Of a DNA stretch of 64,000 nt, positions 14,143 through 27,700 are shown piece after piece. The first letter of the stretch is position 1, and every line of letters starts with the position of its first letter. The translations under genes and the position numbers were made by a program. The notes beneath the pieces are model-generated. The model was not told the DNA's origin, made no database searches, and was given only the letters and a program-made list of their open reading frames with translations. The stretch comes from Embiotoca jacksoni (lineage: Eukaryota > Chordata > Actinopteri > Embiotocidae): the NCBI GenBank assembly GCA_022577435.1, contig JAKOON010000115.1, positions 62,001 through 126,000 on the forward strand, in the 5' to 3' direction.

Positions 14143-17028
14143 GTGTCATCATGTGTTACAATGTGTGTTATCATGTGTTACCATGTGTTATCATGTGTTG
14201 CCGTCTGTTATCATGTTAGCGTGTGTTGCCATGTCATCATGTGTTGCCATGTGTTACCATGTGTTATCATGTTTTACCATGTCTGTTATCATGTGTTACC
14301 ACGTGTTACCATGTGTTACCATGTGTTACCATGTGTTATCATGCGTTACCATGTTATCATGTGTGTTATCGTGTGGTACAATGTGTTACCGTGTGTTATC
14401 ATTTGTTATCGTGTGTTACCATGTGTTACCACGTGTTATCATGTGTTATCATGTGTTACCATGTGTTACCATGTCTGTTATCATGTGTTACCATGTGTTA
14501 TCGTGTGTTACAATGTGTGAACATGTGTTACCATGTTATCACGTTTTACCATGTTATCATGTGTTACCATTTGTGTTATCATGTGTTACCATGTTTTATC
14601 AGGTGTGATCGTGTGGTACAATGTGTTACCATATGTTTTATCATGTGTTGCCATGTTAGCATGTGATCCTATGTGTTACCATGTGTTATCATGTTTTACC
14701 ATGTCTGTTATCATGTGTTACCACGTGTTACCATGTGTTTCCACGTGTTATCATGTGTTACCATGTGATAACATGTTATCATGTGTTACCATGTGTTATC
14801 ATGTTATCACGTTTTACCATGTTACCATGTGTTACCATATGTTTTATCATGTGTTACCATGTTATCATGTTATACTATGTGTTAGCATGTGTTATCATGT
14901 TTTACCATGTGTTATTCTGTCTTACCATGTGTTATCATGTGTTACCACGTTTTACCATGTTTTATCATGTGTAACCATGTGTTATTCTGTCTTACCATGT
15001 GTTAACATGTGTTACCATATCTGTTATCACGTGTTACAACATGTTATCATTTTTTATCACGTTTTATCATGCGTTACCATGTGTTGCCATGTGTTATCAC
15101 GTATTACCATGTGTTACCACGTGGTACCATGGGTTACCATTTGTTACCATGTGTTATGTGTTTCCATGTGATACAGTGTGTTATCATGCGTTACCATGTT
15201 ATCCTGTGTGTTATCGTGTGGTACAATGTGTTACCGTGTGTTATCATTTGTTATCGTGTGTTACCATGTGTTACCACGTGTTATCAAGTGTTACCATGTG
15301 TTATCATGCATTACAATGTATTATCATGTGTTACAATGTGTGAACACGTTTTACCATGTGTTTTATCATGTGTTACCATGTGATACTGTGTTACCATGTG
15401 TTTTATAGTGTTTTATCATGTTGCTATGTGATACTGTGTGTTACCATGTGTAAACATGTGTTATAGTCTTACCATGTCTGTTATCATGTGTTACCACGTG
15501 TTACCATGTGTTACCATGTGTTAACATGTTATCATGTGTTACCATGTGTTATCATGTGTTAACATGTGTTATCATGTGTTACCATGTGTCATCATGTGTT
15601 ACAATGTGTGTTATCATGTGTTACCATGTGTTATCATGTGTTGCCGTCTGTTATCATGTTAGCGTGTGTTGCCATGTCATCATGTGTTGCCATGTGTTAC
15701 CATGTGTTATCATGTTTTACCATGTCTGTTATCATGTGTTACCACGTGTTACCATGTGTTACCATGTGTTACCATGTGTTATCATGCGTTACCATGTTAT
15801 CATGTGTGTTATCGTGTGGTACAATGTGTTACCGTGTGTTATCATTTGTTATCGTGTGTTACCATGTGTTACCACGTGTTATCATGTGTTATCATGTGTT
15901 ACCATGTGTTACCATGTCTGTTATCATGTGTTACCATGTGTTATCGTGTGTTACAATGTGTGAACATGTGTTACCATGTTATCACGTTTTACCATGTTAT
16001 CATGTGTTACCATTTGTGTTATCATGTGTTACCATGTTTTATCAGGTGTGATCGTGTGGTACAATGTGTTACCATATGTTTTATCATGTGTTGCCATGTT
16101 AGCATGTGATCCTATGTGTTACCATGTGTTATCATGTTTTACCATGTCTGTTATCATGTGTTACCACGTGTTACCATGTGTTTCCACGTGTTATCATGTG
16201 TTACCATGTGATAACATGTTATCATGTGTTACCATGTGTTATCATGTTATCACGTTTTACCATGTTACCATGTGTTACCATATGTTTTATCATGTGTTAC
16301 CATGTTATCATGTTATACTATGTGTTAGCATGTGTTATCATGTTTTACCATGTGTTATTCTGTCTTACCATGTGTTATCATGTGTTACCACGTTTTACCA
16401 TGTTTTATCATGTGTAACCATGTGTTATTCTGTCTTACCATGTGTTAACATGTGTTACCATATCTGTTATCACGTGTTACAACATGTTATCATTTTTTAT
16501 CACGTTTTATCATGCGTTACCATGTGTTGCCATGTGTTATCACGTATTACCATGTGTTACCACGTGGTACCATGGGTTACCATTTGTTACCATGTGTTAT
16601 GTGTTTCCATGTGATACAGTGTGTTATCATGCGTTACCATGTTATCCTGTGTGTTATCGTGTGGTACAATGTGTTACCGTGTGTTATCATTTGTTATCGT
16701 GTGTTACCATGTGTTACCACGTGTTATCAAGTGTTACCATGTGTTATCATGCATTACAATGTATTATCATGTGTTACAATGTGTGAACACGTTTTACCAT
16801 GTGTTTTATCATGTGTTACCATGTGATACTGTGTTACCATGTGTTTTATAGTGTTTTATCATGTTGCTATGTGATACTGTGTGTTACCATGTGTAAACAT
16901 GTGTTATAGTCTTACCATGTCTGTTATCATGTGTTACCACGTGTTACCATGTGTTACCATGTGTTAACATGTTATCATGTGTTACCATGTGTTATCATGT
17001 GTTAACATGTGTTATCATGTGTTACCAT
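14143..17028. repeat. Tandem duplication, exact period 1,443 bp (block A)
   Basis: 14,143-15,585 and 15,586-17,028 are successive copies with a constant 1,443-bp shift. The junction near 15,586 falls inside a GTGTCATCATG stretch. To its left the first copy continues from the GTGGGCCCATAC module, while the second follows ordinary units. The matching edge at 17,028 lies where CCATCTGTG replaces CCATGTGTC. Both edges fall within decamers, as expected for unequal exchange between out-of-register repeats. Confidence 0.9.
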
Positions 17029-19367
17029 CTGTGTTGTCATGTGTTACCATGTGTGTTATCATGTGTTACCATGTGTGTTATCATGTTTACCATGTGTTAT
17101 CATGTGTTCCCATCTGTTATAACGTGTTACCATGTGTTATCATCTGTTACCATGTCTTAACATGTCTTACCATTTCTGTTATCATGTGCTACAACATGTT
17201 ATCATTTTTTACCATGTGTAATCATGTGTTACCATGTGTTATCATGTTTTACCACGTGTTTCCATGTGTTATCAGGTGTTTCCACGTGTTACCATGATTG
17301 TTATCAGGCGTTACCGTGTTACCATGTGTTACCATGTGTTGTAATGTGTTTCCATGTGATACCATGTGTAATCATGCGTGACCATGTTATCACGTGTGTT
17401 ATCGTGGTGGTACAATGTGTTACCGTGTGTTATCATTTGTTATCGTGTGTTACCATGTGTTACCACGTGTTATCATGTGTTATCATGTGTTACCATTTGA
17501 TACCATGTCTGTTATCATGTGTTACCATGTGTTATCATGTGTTACAATGTGTGAACATGTGTTACCATGTTATCACGTTTTTCCATGTTATCATGTGTTT
17601 CCATCTGTGTTATCATGTGTTACCATGTTTTGTCATGTGTGATCGTGTGGTACAATGTGTTACCATGTGTTACCACGTGTTATCATGTGTTATCATGTGT
17701 TGCCATGTGTGTTATCATGTGTTACCACGTGTTACCATGTATTACCATGTGTGTTATCATGTCTTACCATCTGTGTTATCATGTTTCCATCTGTTATCAT
17801 TTGTTACCATGTGTTACCATGTTATCATGTGTTACCATGTCTGTTATCATGTGTGACCACGTGTTATCACGTGTTACCATGCTACCACGTGTTACCATGT
17901 GTTATCATGTTTACCATGTGTTATCATGTGTAACCACGTGTTATTATGCCTTACCATGTGTTATCAGGCGTTACCGTGTTACCATGTGTTATCGTGTGGT
18001 ACAACGTGTTACCGTGTGTTATCATTTGTTATCGTGTGTTACCATGTGTTACCACGTGTTATCATGTGTTATCACGTGTTACCATGTGTTACCATGTCTG
18101 TTATCATGTCTTACCATCTGTGTTATCATGTTTCCATCTGTCATCATTTGTTACCATGTGTTACCATTTGTTATCATGCGTTATCATGCGTGTTACCATG
18201 TGTTACCATATGTTATTATGTATTAACATTCCTTAACATATGTTACCATGTGTGTTATCAGGTGTTACCTTGTGTTAACATGTGTTACCATTTGTTGTCA
18301 CGTGTTATCATGTGTTTCCATGTGTTACCATGTGTAATCATGTCTGTTATCATGTGTTACCATGTGTTATCATGTGTTACCACGTGTGTTATCCTGTGTT
18401 ACCATGTGTTATCATGTATTAACATTTGCTAACATTTGTTACCATGTGTGTTATCATGTGTTACCATGTGTTACAATGTGTGAACACGTGTTACCATGTG
18501 TATTATCATGTGTTACCATGTGATACTGTGTTACCATGTGTTTTATAATGTGTTACCATGTTACCATGTGATACTGTGTTACCATGTGTAAACACGTGTT
18601 ATAGTCTTACCATGTCTGTTATCATGTGTTACAATGCGTGTTATCACGTATTACCACGTGTCATCATGTATTACCATTTTACCATGTGATACTATGCGTT
18701 ACCATGTGTAAACATGTTATTTTCTTACCATGTCTGTTATCATGTGTTACCACGAGTTATCATTTTTGACCATGTTACCGCGTGTTACCATGTGTTATCA
18801 TGTATTACCATGTGTTAACATGTGTTACCATGTGTGTTATCATGTATTACCATGTGTTAACATGTGTTACCATGTGTGTTATCATGTCTTACCATCTGTG
18901 TTATCATGTTTCCATCTGTCATCATTTGTTACCACGTGTTACCATTTGTTATCATGCGTTATCATGCGTGTTACCATGTGTTACCATATGTTATCATGTA
19001 TTAACATTTGTTAACATATGTTACCATGTGTGTTATCAGGTGTTACCATGTGTTAACATGTGTTACCATTTGTTGTCATGTGTTATCACGTGTTTCCATG
19101 TGTTACCATGTGTAATCATGTCTGTTATCATGTGTTACCATGTGTTATCATGTCTGTAATCATGTGTAACCATCTGTGTTATCATGTGTTATAATGTTTG
19201 TTATCGTGTGGTACAATGTGTAACCATGTGTTACCACGTGTTACCATGTGTTATCATGTGTTGCCATCTGTGTTATCATGTTCGCGTGTGTTGCCATGTC
19301 ATCATGTGTTACCATGTGTTAGCATGTGTTACTATGTCAGTTATCATATGTTAACACGTGTTAACAT

Positions 19368-19504
19368 CGGTAGGTAAGGTTGCTATTTACTTTATTAATC
19401 CCCGCGGTGAAATTGTTTCACTACAGCAGCATACAGAAGCAACAAGATAATAATAGAAATAAAATAATAAAATAATAGAATAGAATAGAATATAGAAAAC
19501 AAAA
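19368..19504 (+). mobile_element. Embedded retroposon-like fragment, copy 3
   Basis: The core is as copy 1 except for GGTTGCTATTTAC, where the others have GGTTGGTATTTAC. The left flank differs from all other copies: it is the TACTATGTCAGTTATCATATG module, which without an element is found near 8,860 and 26,516. This copy therefore sits at a recombinant junction. Confidence 0.7.
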
Positions 19505-20223
19505 ACATGTCTTATCATGTGTTACCATGTCTGTTATCATGTCTTACCATCTGTGTTATCATGTTTCCATCTGTCATCATTTGTTACCATGTGTTACCAT
19601 TTGTTATCATGCGTTATCATGCGTGTTACCATGTGTTACCACATGTTATTATGTATTAACATTCCTTAACATGTGTTACCATGTGTGTTATCAGGTGTTA
19701 CCTTGTGTTAACATGTGTTACCATTTGTTGTCACGTGTTATCATGTGTTTCCATGTGTTACCATGTGTTATCATGTCTGTTATCATGTGTTACCATGTGT
19801 TATCATGTGTTACCATGTGTGTTATCCTGTGTTACCATGTGTTATCATGTATTAACATTTGCTAACATTTGTTACCATGTGTGTTATCATGTTACCATGT
19901 GTTACCATGTGTTTTAACGTGTTACCATTTTCCCACGTGTTACCATGTGTTATCATGTATTACCATGTGTCTTATCATGTCTTACCATCTATGTTATCAT
20001 GTTTCCATCTGTCATCATTTATTTGTTACCATGAGTTAACATGTGTTTCCATGTCTGTTATCACGTGTTATCATGTGTTACCATGTTACCACGTGTTACC
20101 ATGTGTTATCATGTATTACGATGTTTTAACATGTGTTACCATCTGTGTTATCATGTTTCCATCTGTCATCATTTGTTACCATGTGTTACCATTTGTTATC
20201 AAGTGTTACCATGTCTGTTATCA

Positions 20224-20245
20224 TATGTTAACACGTGTTAACATA
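20224..20245. repeat. 22-bp perfect palindrome abutting the embedded element
   Basis: The 20-bp core ATGTTAACACGTGTTAACAT equals its own reverse complement and is centred on a CACGTG. Here one more base pair on each side extends it to 22 bp, as also at 22,526-22,547 and 24,590-24,611. The 20-bp version lies at 1,430-1,449, 19,348-19,367, 29,493-29,512, 31,481-31,500 and 33,487-33,506. One or two mismatches break it beside the elements at 2,834, 34,891, 50,156 and 59,176. Confidence 0.9.
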
Positions 20246-20381
20246 GGTAGGTAAGGTTGGTATTTACTTTATTAATCCCCGCGGTGAAATTGTTTCACTA
20301 CAGCAGCATACAGAAGCAACAAGATAATAATAGAAATAAAATAATAAAATAATAGAATAGAATAGAATATAGAAAACAATA
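20245..20381 (+). mobile_element. Embedded retroposon-like fragment, copy 4
   Basis: The left flank gives the longest palindrome (22 bp, 20,224-20,245). The 3' end reads GAAAACAATAACATGTC, with AAT where copy 1 has AAA. It lies in the first half of the 2,302-bp tandem duplication. Confidence 0.7.
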
Positions 20382-22546
20382 ACATGTCTTATCATGTGTT
20401 ACCATGTCTGTTATCACGTGTTACCACTTGTTACCACTTGTTATCATGTGTTACCATGTGTTACCATGTATTACCATGTGTGTTATCATGTCTTACCATC
20501 TGTGTTATCATGTTTCCATCTGTTATCATTTGTTACCATGTGTTACCATGTTATCATGTGTTACCATGTCTGTTATCATGTGTGACCACGTGTTATCACG
20601 TGTTACCATGCTACCACGTGTTACCATGTGTTATCATGTTTACCATGTGTTATCATGTGTAACCACGTGTTATTATGCCTTACCATGTGTTATCAGGCGT
20701 TACCGTGTTACCATGTGTTATCGTGTGGTACAACGTGTTACCGTGTGTTATCATTTGTTATCGTGTGTTACCATGTGTTACCACGTGTTATCATGTGTTA
20801 TCACGTGTTACCATGTGTTACCATGTCTGTTATCATGTCTTACCATCTGTGTTATCATGTTTCCATCTGTCATCATTTGTTACCATGTGTTACCATTTGT
20901 TATCATGCGTTATCATGCGTGTTACCATGTGTTACCAAATGTTATTATGTATTAACATTCCTTAACATATGTTACCATGTGTGTTATCAGGTGTTACCTT
21001 GTGTTAACATGTGTTACCATTTGTTGTCACGTGTTATCATGTGTTTCCATGTGTTACCATGTGTAATCATGTCTGTTATCATGTGTTACCATGTGTTACC
21101 ATGTGTTACCACGTGTGTTATCCTGTGTTACCATGTGTTATCATGTATTAACATTTGCTAACATTTGTTACCATGTGTGTTATCATGTGTTACCATGTGT
21201 TACAATGTGTGAACACGTGTTACCATGTGTATTATCATGTGTTACCATGTGATACTGTGTTACCATGTGTTTTATAATGTGTTACCATGTTACCATGTGA
21301 TACTGTGTTACCATGTGTAAACATGTGTTATAGTCTTACCATGTCTGTTATCATGTGTTACAATGCGTGTTATCACGTATTACCACGTGTCATCATGTAT
21401 TACCATTTTACCATGTGATACTATGCGTTACCATGTGTAAACATGTTATTTTCTTACCATGTCTGTTATCATGTGTTACCACGTGTTATCATTTTTGACC
21501 ATGTTACCGCGTGTTACCATGTGTTATCATGTATTACCATGTGTTAACATGTGTTACCATGTGTGTTATCATGTATTACCATGTGTTAACATGTGTTACC
21601 ATGTGTGTTATCATGTCTTACCATCTGTGTTATCATGTTTCCATCTGTCATCATTTGTTACCACGTGTTACCATTTGTTATCATGCATTATCATGCGTGT
21701 TACCATGTGTTACCATATGTTATCATGTATTAACATTTGTTAACATATGTTACCATGTGTGTTATCAGGTGTTACCATGTGTTAACATGTGTTACCATTT
21801 GTTGTCACGTGTTATCATGTGTTTCCATGTGTTACCATGTGTTATCATGTCTGTTATCATGTGTTACCATGTGTTATCATGTGTTACCATGTGTGTTACC
21901 ATTTGTTATCATGCGTTATCATGCGTGTTACCATGTGTTACCACATGTTATTATGTATTAACATTCCTTAACATGTGTTACCATGTGTGTTATCAGGTGT
22001 TACCTTGTGTTAACATGTGTTACCATTTGTTGTCACGTGTTATCATGTGTTTCCATGTGTTACCATGTGTTATCATGTCTGTTATCATGTGTTACCATGT
22101 GTTATCATGTGTTACCATGTGTGTTATCCTGTGTTACCATGTGTTATCATGTATTAACATTTGCTAACATTTGTTACCATGTGTGTTATCATGTTACCAT
22201 GTGTTACCATGTGTTTTAACGTGTTACCATTTTCCCACGTGTTACCATGTGTTATCATGTATTACCATGTGTCTTATCATGTCTTACCATCTATGTTATC
22301 ATGTTTCCATCTGTCATCATTTATTTGTTACCATGAGTTAACATGTGTTTCCATGTCTGTTATCACGTGTTATCATGTGTTACCATGTTACCACGTGTTA
22401 CCATGTGTTATCATGTATTACGATGTTTTAACATGTGTTACCATCTGTGTTATCATGTTTCCATCTGTCATCATTTGTTACCATGTGTTACCATTTGTTA
22501 TCAAGTGTTACCATGTCTGTTATCATATGTTAACACGTGTTAACAT

Positions 22547-22683
22547 AGGTAGGTAAGGTTGGTATTTACTTTATTAATCCCCGCGGTGAAATTGTTTCAC
22601 TACAGCAGCATACAGAAGCAACAAGATAATAATAGAAATAAAATAATAAAATAATAGAATAGAATAGAATATAGAAAACAATA
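22547..22683 (+). mobile_element. Embedded retroposon-like fragment, copy 5
   Basis: Identical to copy 4, including both flanks, and 2,302 bp downstream of it. It was copied with the tandem duplication and not inserted afresh. Confidence 0.7.
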
Positions 22684-24610
22684 ACATGTCTTATCATGTG
22701 TTACCATGTCTGTTATCACGTGTTACCACTTGTTACCACTTGTTATCATGTGTTACCATGTGTTACCATGTATTACCATGTGTGTTATCATGTCTTACCA
22801 TCTGTGTTATCATGTTTCCATCTGTTATCATTTGTTACCATGTGTTACCATGTTATCATGTGTTACCATGTCTGTTATCATGTGTGACCACGTGTTATCA
22901 CGTGTTACCATGCTACCACGTGTTACCATGTGTTATCATGTTTACCATGTGTTATCATGTGTAACCACGTGTTATTATGCCTTACCATGTGTTATCAGGC
23001 GTTACCGTGTTACCATGTGTTATCGTGTGGTACAACGTGTTACCGTGTGTTATCATTTGTTATCGTGTGTTACCATGTGTTACCACGTGTTATCATGTGT
23101 TATCACGTGTTACCATGTGTTACCATGTCTGTTATCATGTCTTACCATCTGTGTTATCATGTTTCCATCTGTCATCATTTGTTACCATGTGTTACCATTT
23201 GTTATCATGCGTTATCATGCGTGTTACCATGTGTTACCAAATGTTATTATGTATTAACATTCCTTAACATATGTTACCATGTGTGTTATCAGGTGTTACC
23301 TTGTGTTAACATGTGTTACCATTTGTTGTCACGTGTTATCATGTGTTTCCATGTGTTACCATGTGTAATCATGTCTGTTATCATGTGTTACCATGTGTTA
23401 CCATGTGTTACCACGTGTGTTATCCTGTGTTACCATGTGTTATCATGTATTAACATTTGCTAACATTTGTTACCATGTGTGTTATCATGTGTTACCATGT
23501 GTTACAATGTGTGAACACGTGTTACCATGTGTATTATCATGTGTTACCATGTGATACTGTGTTACCATGTGTTTTATAATGTGTTACCATGTTACCATGT
23601 GATACTGTGTTACCATGTGTAAACATGTGTTATAGTCTTACCATGTCTGTTATCATGTGTTACAATGCGTGTTATCACGTATTACCACGTGTCATCATGT
23701 ATTACCATTTTACCATGTGATACTATGCGTTACCATGTGTAAACATGTTATTTTCTTACCATGTCTGTTATCATGTGTTACCACGTGTTATCATTTTTGA
23801 CCATGTTACCGCGTGTTACCATGTGTTATCATGTATTACCATGTGTTAACATGTGTTACCATGTGTGTTATCATGTATTACCATGTGTTAACATGTGTTA
23901 CCATGTGTGTTATCATGTCTTACCATCTGTGTTATCATGTTTCCATCTGTCATCATTTGTTACCACGTGTTACCATTTGTTATCATGCATTATCATGCGT
24001 GTTACCATGTGTTACCATATGTTATCATGTATTAACATTTGTTAACATATGTTACCATGTGTGTTATCAGGTGTTACCATGTGTTAACATGTGTTACCAT
24101 TTGTTGTCACGTGTTATCATGTGTTTCCATGTGTTACCATGTGTTATCATGTCTGTTATCATGTGTTACCATGTGTTATCATGTGTTACCATGTGTGTTA
24201 TCCTGTGTTACCATGTGTTATCATGTATTAACATTTGCTAACATTTGTTACCATGTGTGTTATCATGTTACCATGTGTTACCATGTGTTTTAACGTGTTA
24301 CCATTTTCCCACGTGTTACCATGTGTTATCATGTATTACCATGTGTCTTATCATGTCTTACCATCTATGTTATCATGTTTCCATCTGTCATCATTTATTT
24401 GTTACCATGAGTTAACATGTGTTTCCATGTCTGTTATCACGTGTTATCATGTGTTACCATGTTACCACGTGTTACCATGTGTTACCATGTTTTAACATGT
24501 GTTACCATCTGTGTTATCATGTTTCCATCTGTCATCATTTGTTACCATGTGTTACCATTTGTTATCAAGTGTTACCATGTCTGTTATCATATGTTAACAC
24601 GTGTTAACAT

Positions 24611-24747
24611 AGGTAGGTAAGGTTGGTATTTACTTTATTAATCCCCGCGGTGAAATTGTTTCACTACAGCAGCATACAGAAGCAACAAGATAATAATAGA
24701 AATAAAATAATAAAATAATAGAATAGAATAGAATATAGAAAACAATA
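24611..24747 (+). mobile_element. Embedded retroposon-like fragment, copy 6
   Basis: Same sequence and junctions as copies 4 and 5, at a spacing of 2,064 bp from copy 5. The following satellite differs near 24,790, where it reads ACATGTTATCATGTGTTGCC. Confidence 0.7.
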
Positions 24748-27700
24748 ACATGTCTTATCATGTGTTACCATGTCTGTTATCACGTGTTACCACATGTTAT
24801 CATGTGTTGCCATGTTACCACGTGTTACCATGTGTTACCATGTATTACCATGTGTGTTATCATGTCTTACCATCTGTGTTATCATGTTTCCATCTGTTAT
24901 CATTTGTTACCATGTGTTACCATGTTATCATGTGTTACCATGTCTGTTATCATGTGTGACCACGTGTTATCACGTGTTACCATGCTACCACGTGTTACCA
25001 TGTGTTATCATGTTTACCATGTGTTATCATGTGTAACCACGTGTTATTATGCCTTACCATGTGTTATCAGGCGTTACCGTGTTACCATGTGTTATCGTGT
25101 GGTACAACGTGTTACCGTGTGTTATCATTTGTTATCGTGTGTTACCATGTGTTACCACGTGTTATCATGTGTTATCACGTGTTACCATGTGTTACCATGT
25201 CTGTTATCATGTCTTACCATCTGTGTTATCATGTTTCCATCTGTCATCATTTGTTACCATGTGTTACCATTTGTTATCATGCGTTATCATGCGTGTTACC
25301 ATGTGTTACCATATGTTATTATGTATTAACATTCCTTAACATATGTTACCATGTGTGTTATCAGGTGTTACCTTGTGTTAACATGTGTTACCATTTGTTG
25401 TCACGTGTTATCATGTGTTTCCGTGTGTTACCATGTGTAATCATGTCTGTTATCATGTGTTACCATGTGTTATCATGTGTTACCACGTGTGTTATCCTGT
25501 GTTACCATGTGTTATCATGTATTAACATTTGCTAACATTTGTTACCATGTGTGTTATCATGTGTTACCATGTGTTACAATGTGTGAACACGTGTTACCAT
25601 GTGTATTATCATGTGTTACTATGTGATACTGTGTTACCATGTGTTTTATAATGTGTTACCATGTTACCATGTGATACTGTGTTACCATGTGTAAACATGT
25701 GTTATAGTCTTACCATGTCTGTTATCATGTGTTACAATGCGTGTTATCACGTATTACCACGTGTCATCATGTATTACCATTTTACAATGTGATACTATGC
25801 GTTACCATGTGTAAACATGTTATTTTCTTACCATGTCTGTTATCATGTGTTACCACGTGTTATCATTTTTGACCATGTTACCGCGTGTTACCATGTGTTA
25901 TCATGTATTACCATGTGTTAACATGTGTTACCATGTGTGTTATCATGTATTACCATGTGTTAACATGTGTTACCATGTGTTATCATGTATTACCATGTGT
26001 TAACATGTGTTACCATGTGTGTTATCATGTATTACCATGTGTTAACATGTGTTACCATGTGTGTTATCATGTCTTACCATCTGTGTTATCATGTTTCCAT
26101 CTGTCATCATTTGTTACCACGTGTTACCATTTGTTATCATGCGTTATCATGCGTGTTACCATGTGTTACCATATGTTATCATGTATTAACATTTGTTAAC
26201 ATATGTTACCATGTGTGTTATCAGGTGTTACCATGTGTTAACATGTGTTACCATTTGTTGTCATGTGTTATCACGTGTTTCCATGTGTTACCATGTGTAA
26301 TCATGTCTGTTATCATGTGTTACCATGTGTTATCATGTCTGTTATCATGTGTAACCATCTGTGTTATCATGTGTTATAATGTTTGTTATCGTGTGGTACA
26401 ATGTGTAACCATGTGTTACCACGTGTTACCATGTGTTATCATGTGTTGCCATCTGTGTTATCATGTTCGCGTGTGTTGCCATGTCATCATGTGTTACCAT
26501 GTGTTAGCATGTGTTACTATGTCAGTTATCATATGTTACCACGTGTTACCATGTGTTATCATGCATTACCATGTTTTAACATGTGTTACCATGTGTGTTA
26601 TCATGTGTTACCATGTGTTATCATGTGTTACCACGTGTGTTATCATGTGTTACCATCTGTTATCATGTATTTCCATTTGTCATCATGTGTTACCACGTGT
26701 TAACATGTGTTACCATGTGTGTTATCATGTTTTACCATCTGTGTTATCATTTTTCCATCTGTCATCATTTGTTACCATGTGTTACCATTTGTTATCATGC
26801 GTTATCATGCGTGTTACCACGTGTTACCATATGTTATCATGTATTAACATTTGTTAACATATGTTACCATGTGTGTTATCAGGTGTTACCATGTGTTAAC
26901 ATGTGTTACCATTTGTTGTCATGTGTTATCATGCGTTTCCATGTGTTACCATGTGTTATCATGTCTGTTATCATGTGTTACCATGTGTTATCATGTGTTA
27001 CCATGTGTGTTATCATGTGTTACCATGTGTTATCATGTATTAACATTTGCTAACATATGTTACCATGTGTGTTATCATGTTACCATGTGCTACCATGTGT
27101 TTTAACGTGTTACCATGTTACCACGTGTTACCATGTGTTATCATGTATTACCATGTGTGTTATCATGTCTTAACATCTGTGTTATCATGTTTCCATCTGT
27201 CATCATTAGTTACCATGTGTTTACATGTGTTTCCATGTCTGTTATCACGTGTTACCACGCGTTATCATGTGTTCCCATGTTACTACGTGTTACCATGTGT
27301 TATCATGTATTACCATGTTTGTTATCATGTCTTACCATCTGTGTTGTCATGTTTCCATCCGTGATCATTTGTTACCATGTGTTACCAAGTGTTATCAAGT
27401 GTTACCATGTCTGTTAACATGTGTTACCAAGTGTTACTATGAGTGTTATCAGGCGTTACCGTGTTACCATGTGTTACCATGTGTTACCATTTGTTACCAC
27501 TTGGTACCATGGGTTACCATATGTTACCACATAGTACCATGTGATACTGTGTTACCATGTGTTTTACAATGTGTGACCATGTTTCCATGTGATACTGTGT
27601 GTTACCATGTGTAAACATGTTATAGTCTTACCATGTCTGTTATCATGTGTTACCATGCGTGTTATCATGTGTTGCCATGTGTTATCATGTTTTACCATGT

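Larger units (their letters stand above)
1..17734. repeat. 17.7-kb segmental duplication, copy A (left)
   Basis: This block recurs at 32,058-49,791 with a constant offset of 32,057 bp. The left limit is only the window edge, so the true duplication may be longer. The right limit is sharp: both copies read GTTACCACGTGTTA up to 17,734/49,791, then copy A continues CCATGTATTACC while the other continues TCATGTGTTACC. Rare private variants are shared, for example CATCACG near 165/32,222 and the TTTG variant near 1,260/33,317. I saw no mismatch in the parts I compared, which covers most of the block through its translations but is not a full base-by-base alignment. Confidence 0.93.
19590..24200. 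repeat. Tandem duplication, exact period 2,302 bp
   Basis: 19,590-21,891 and 21,892-24,193 are successive copies, each containing one embedded element (20,245 and 22,547). Translated segments at equivalent positions are identical, including the rare CATTATCATGCG variant near 21,686/23,988. The left edge lies just before GTGTTACCATTTG at 19,591 and the right edge at 24,200/21,898. A third related copy follows with a shift of about 2,064-2,074 bp and a few internal changes. Confidence 0.9.
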
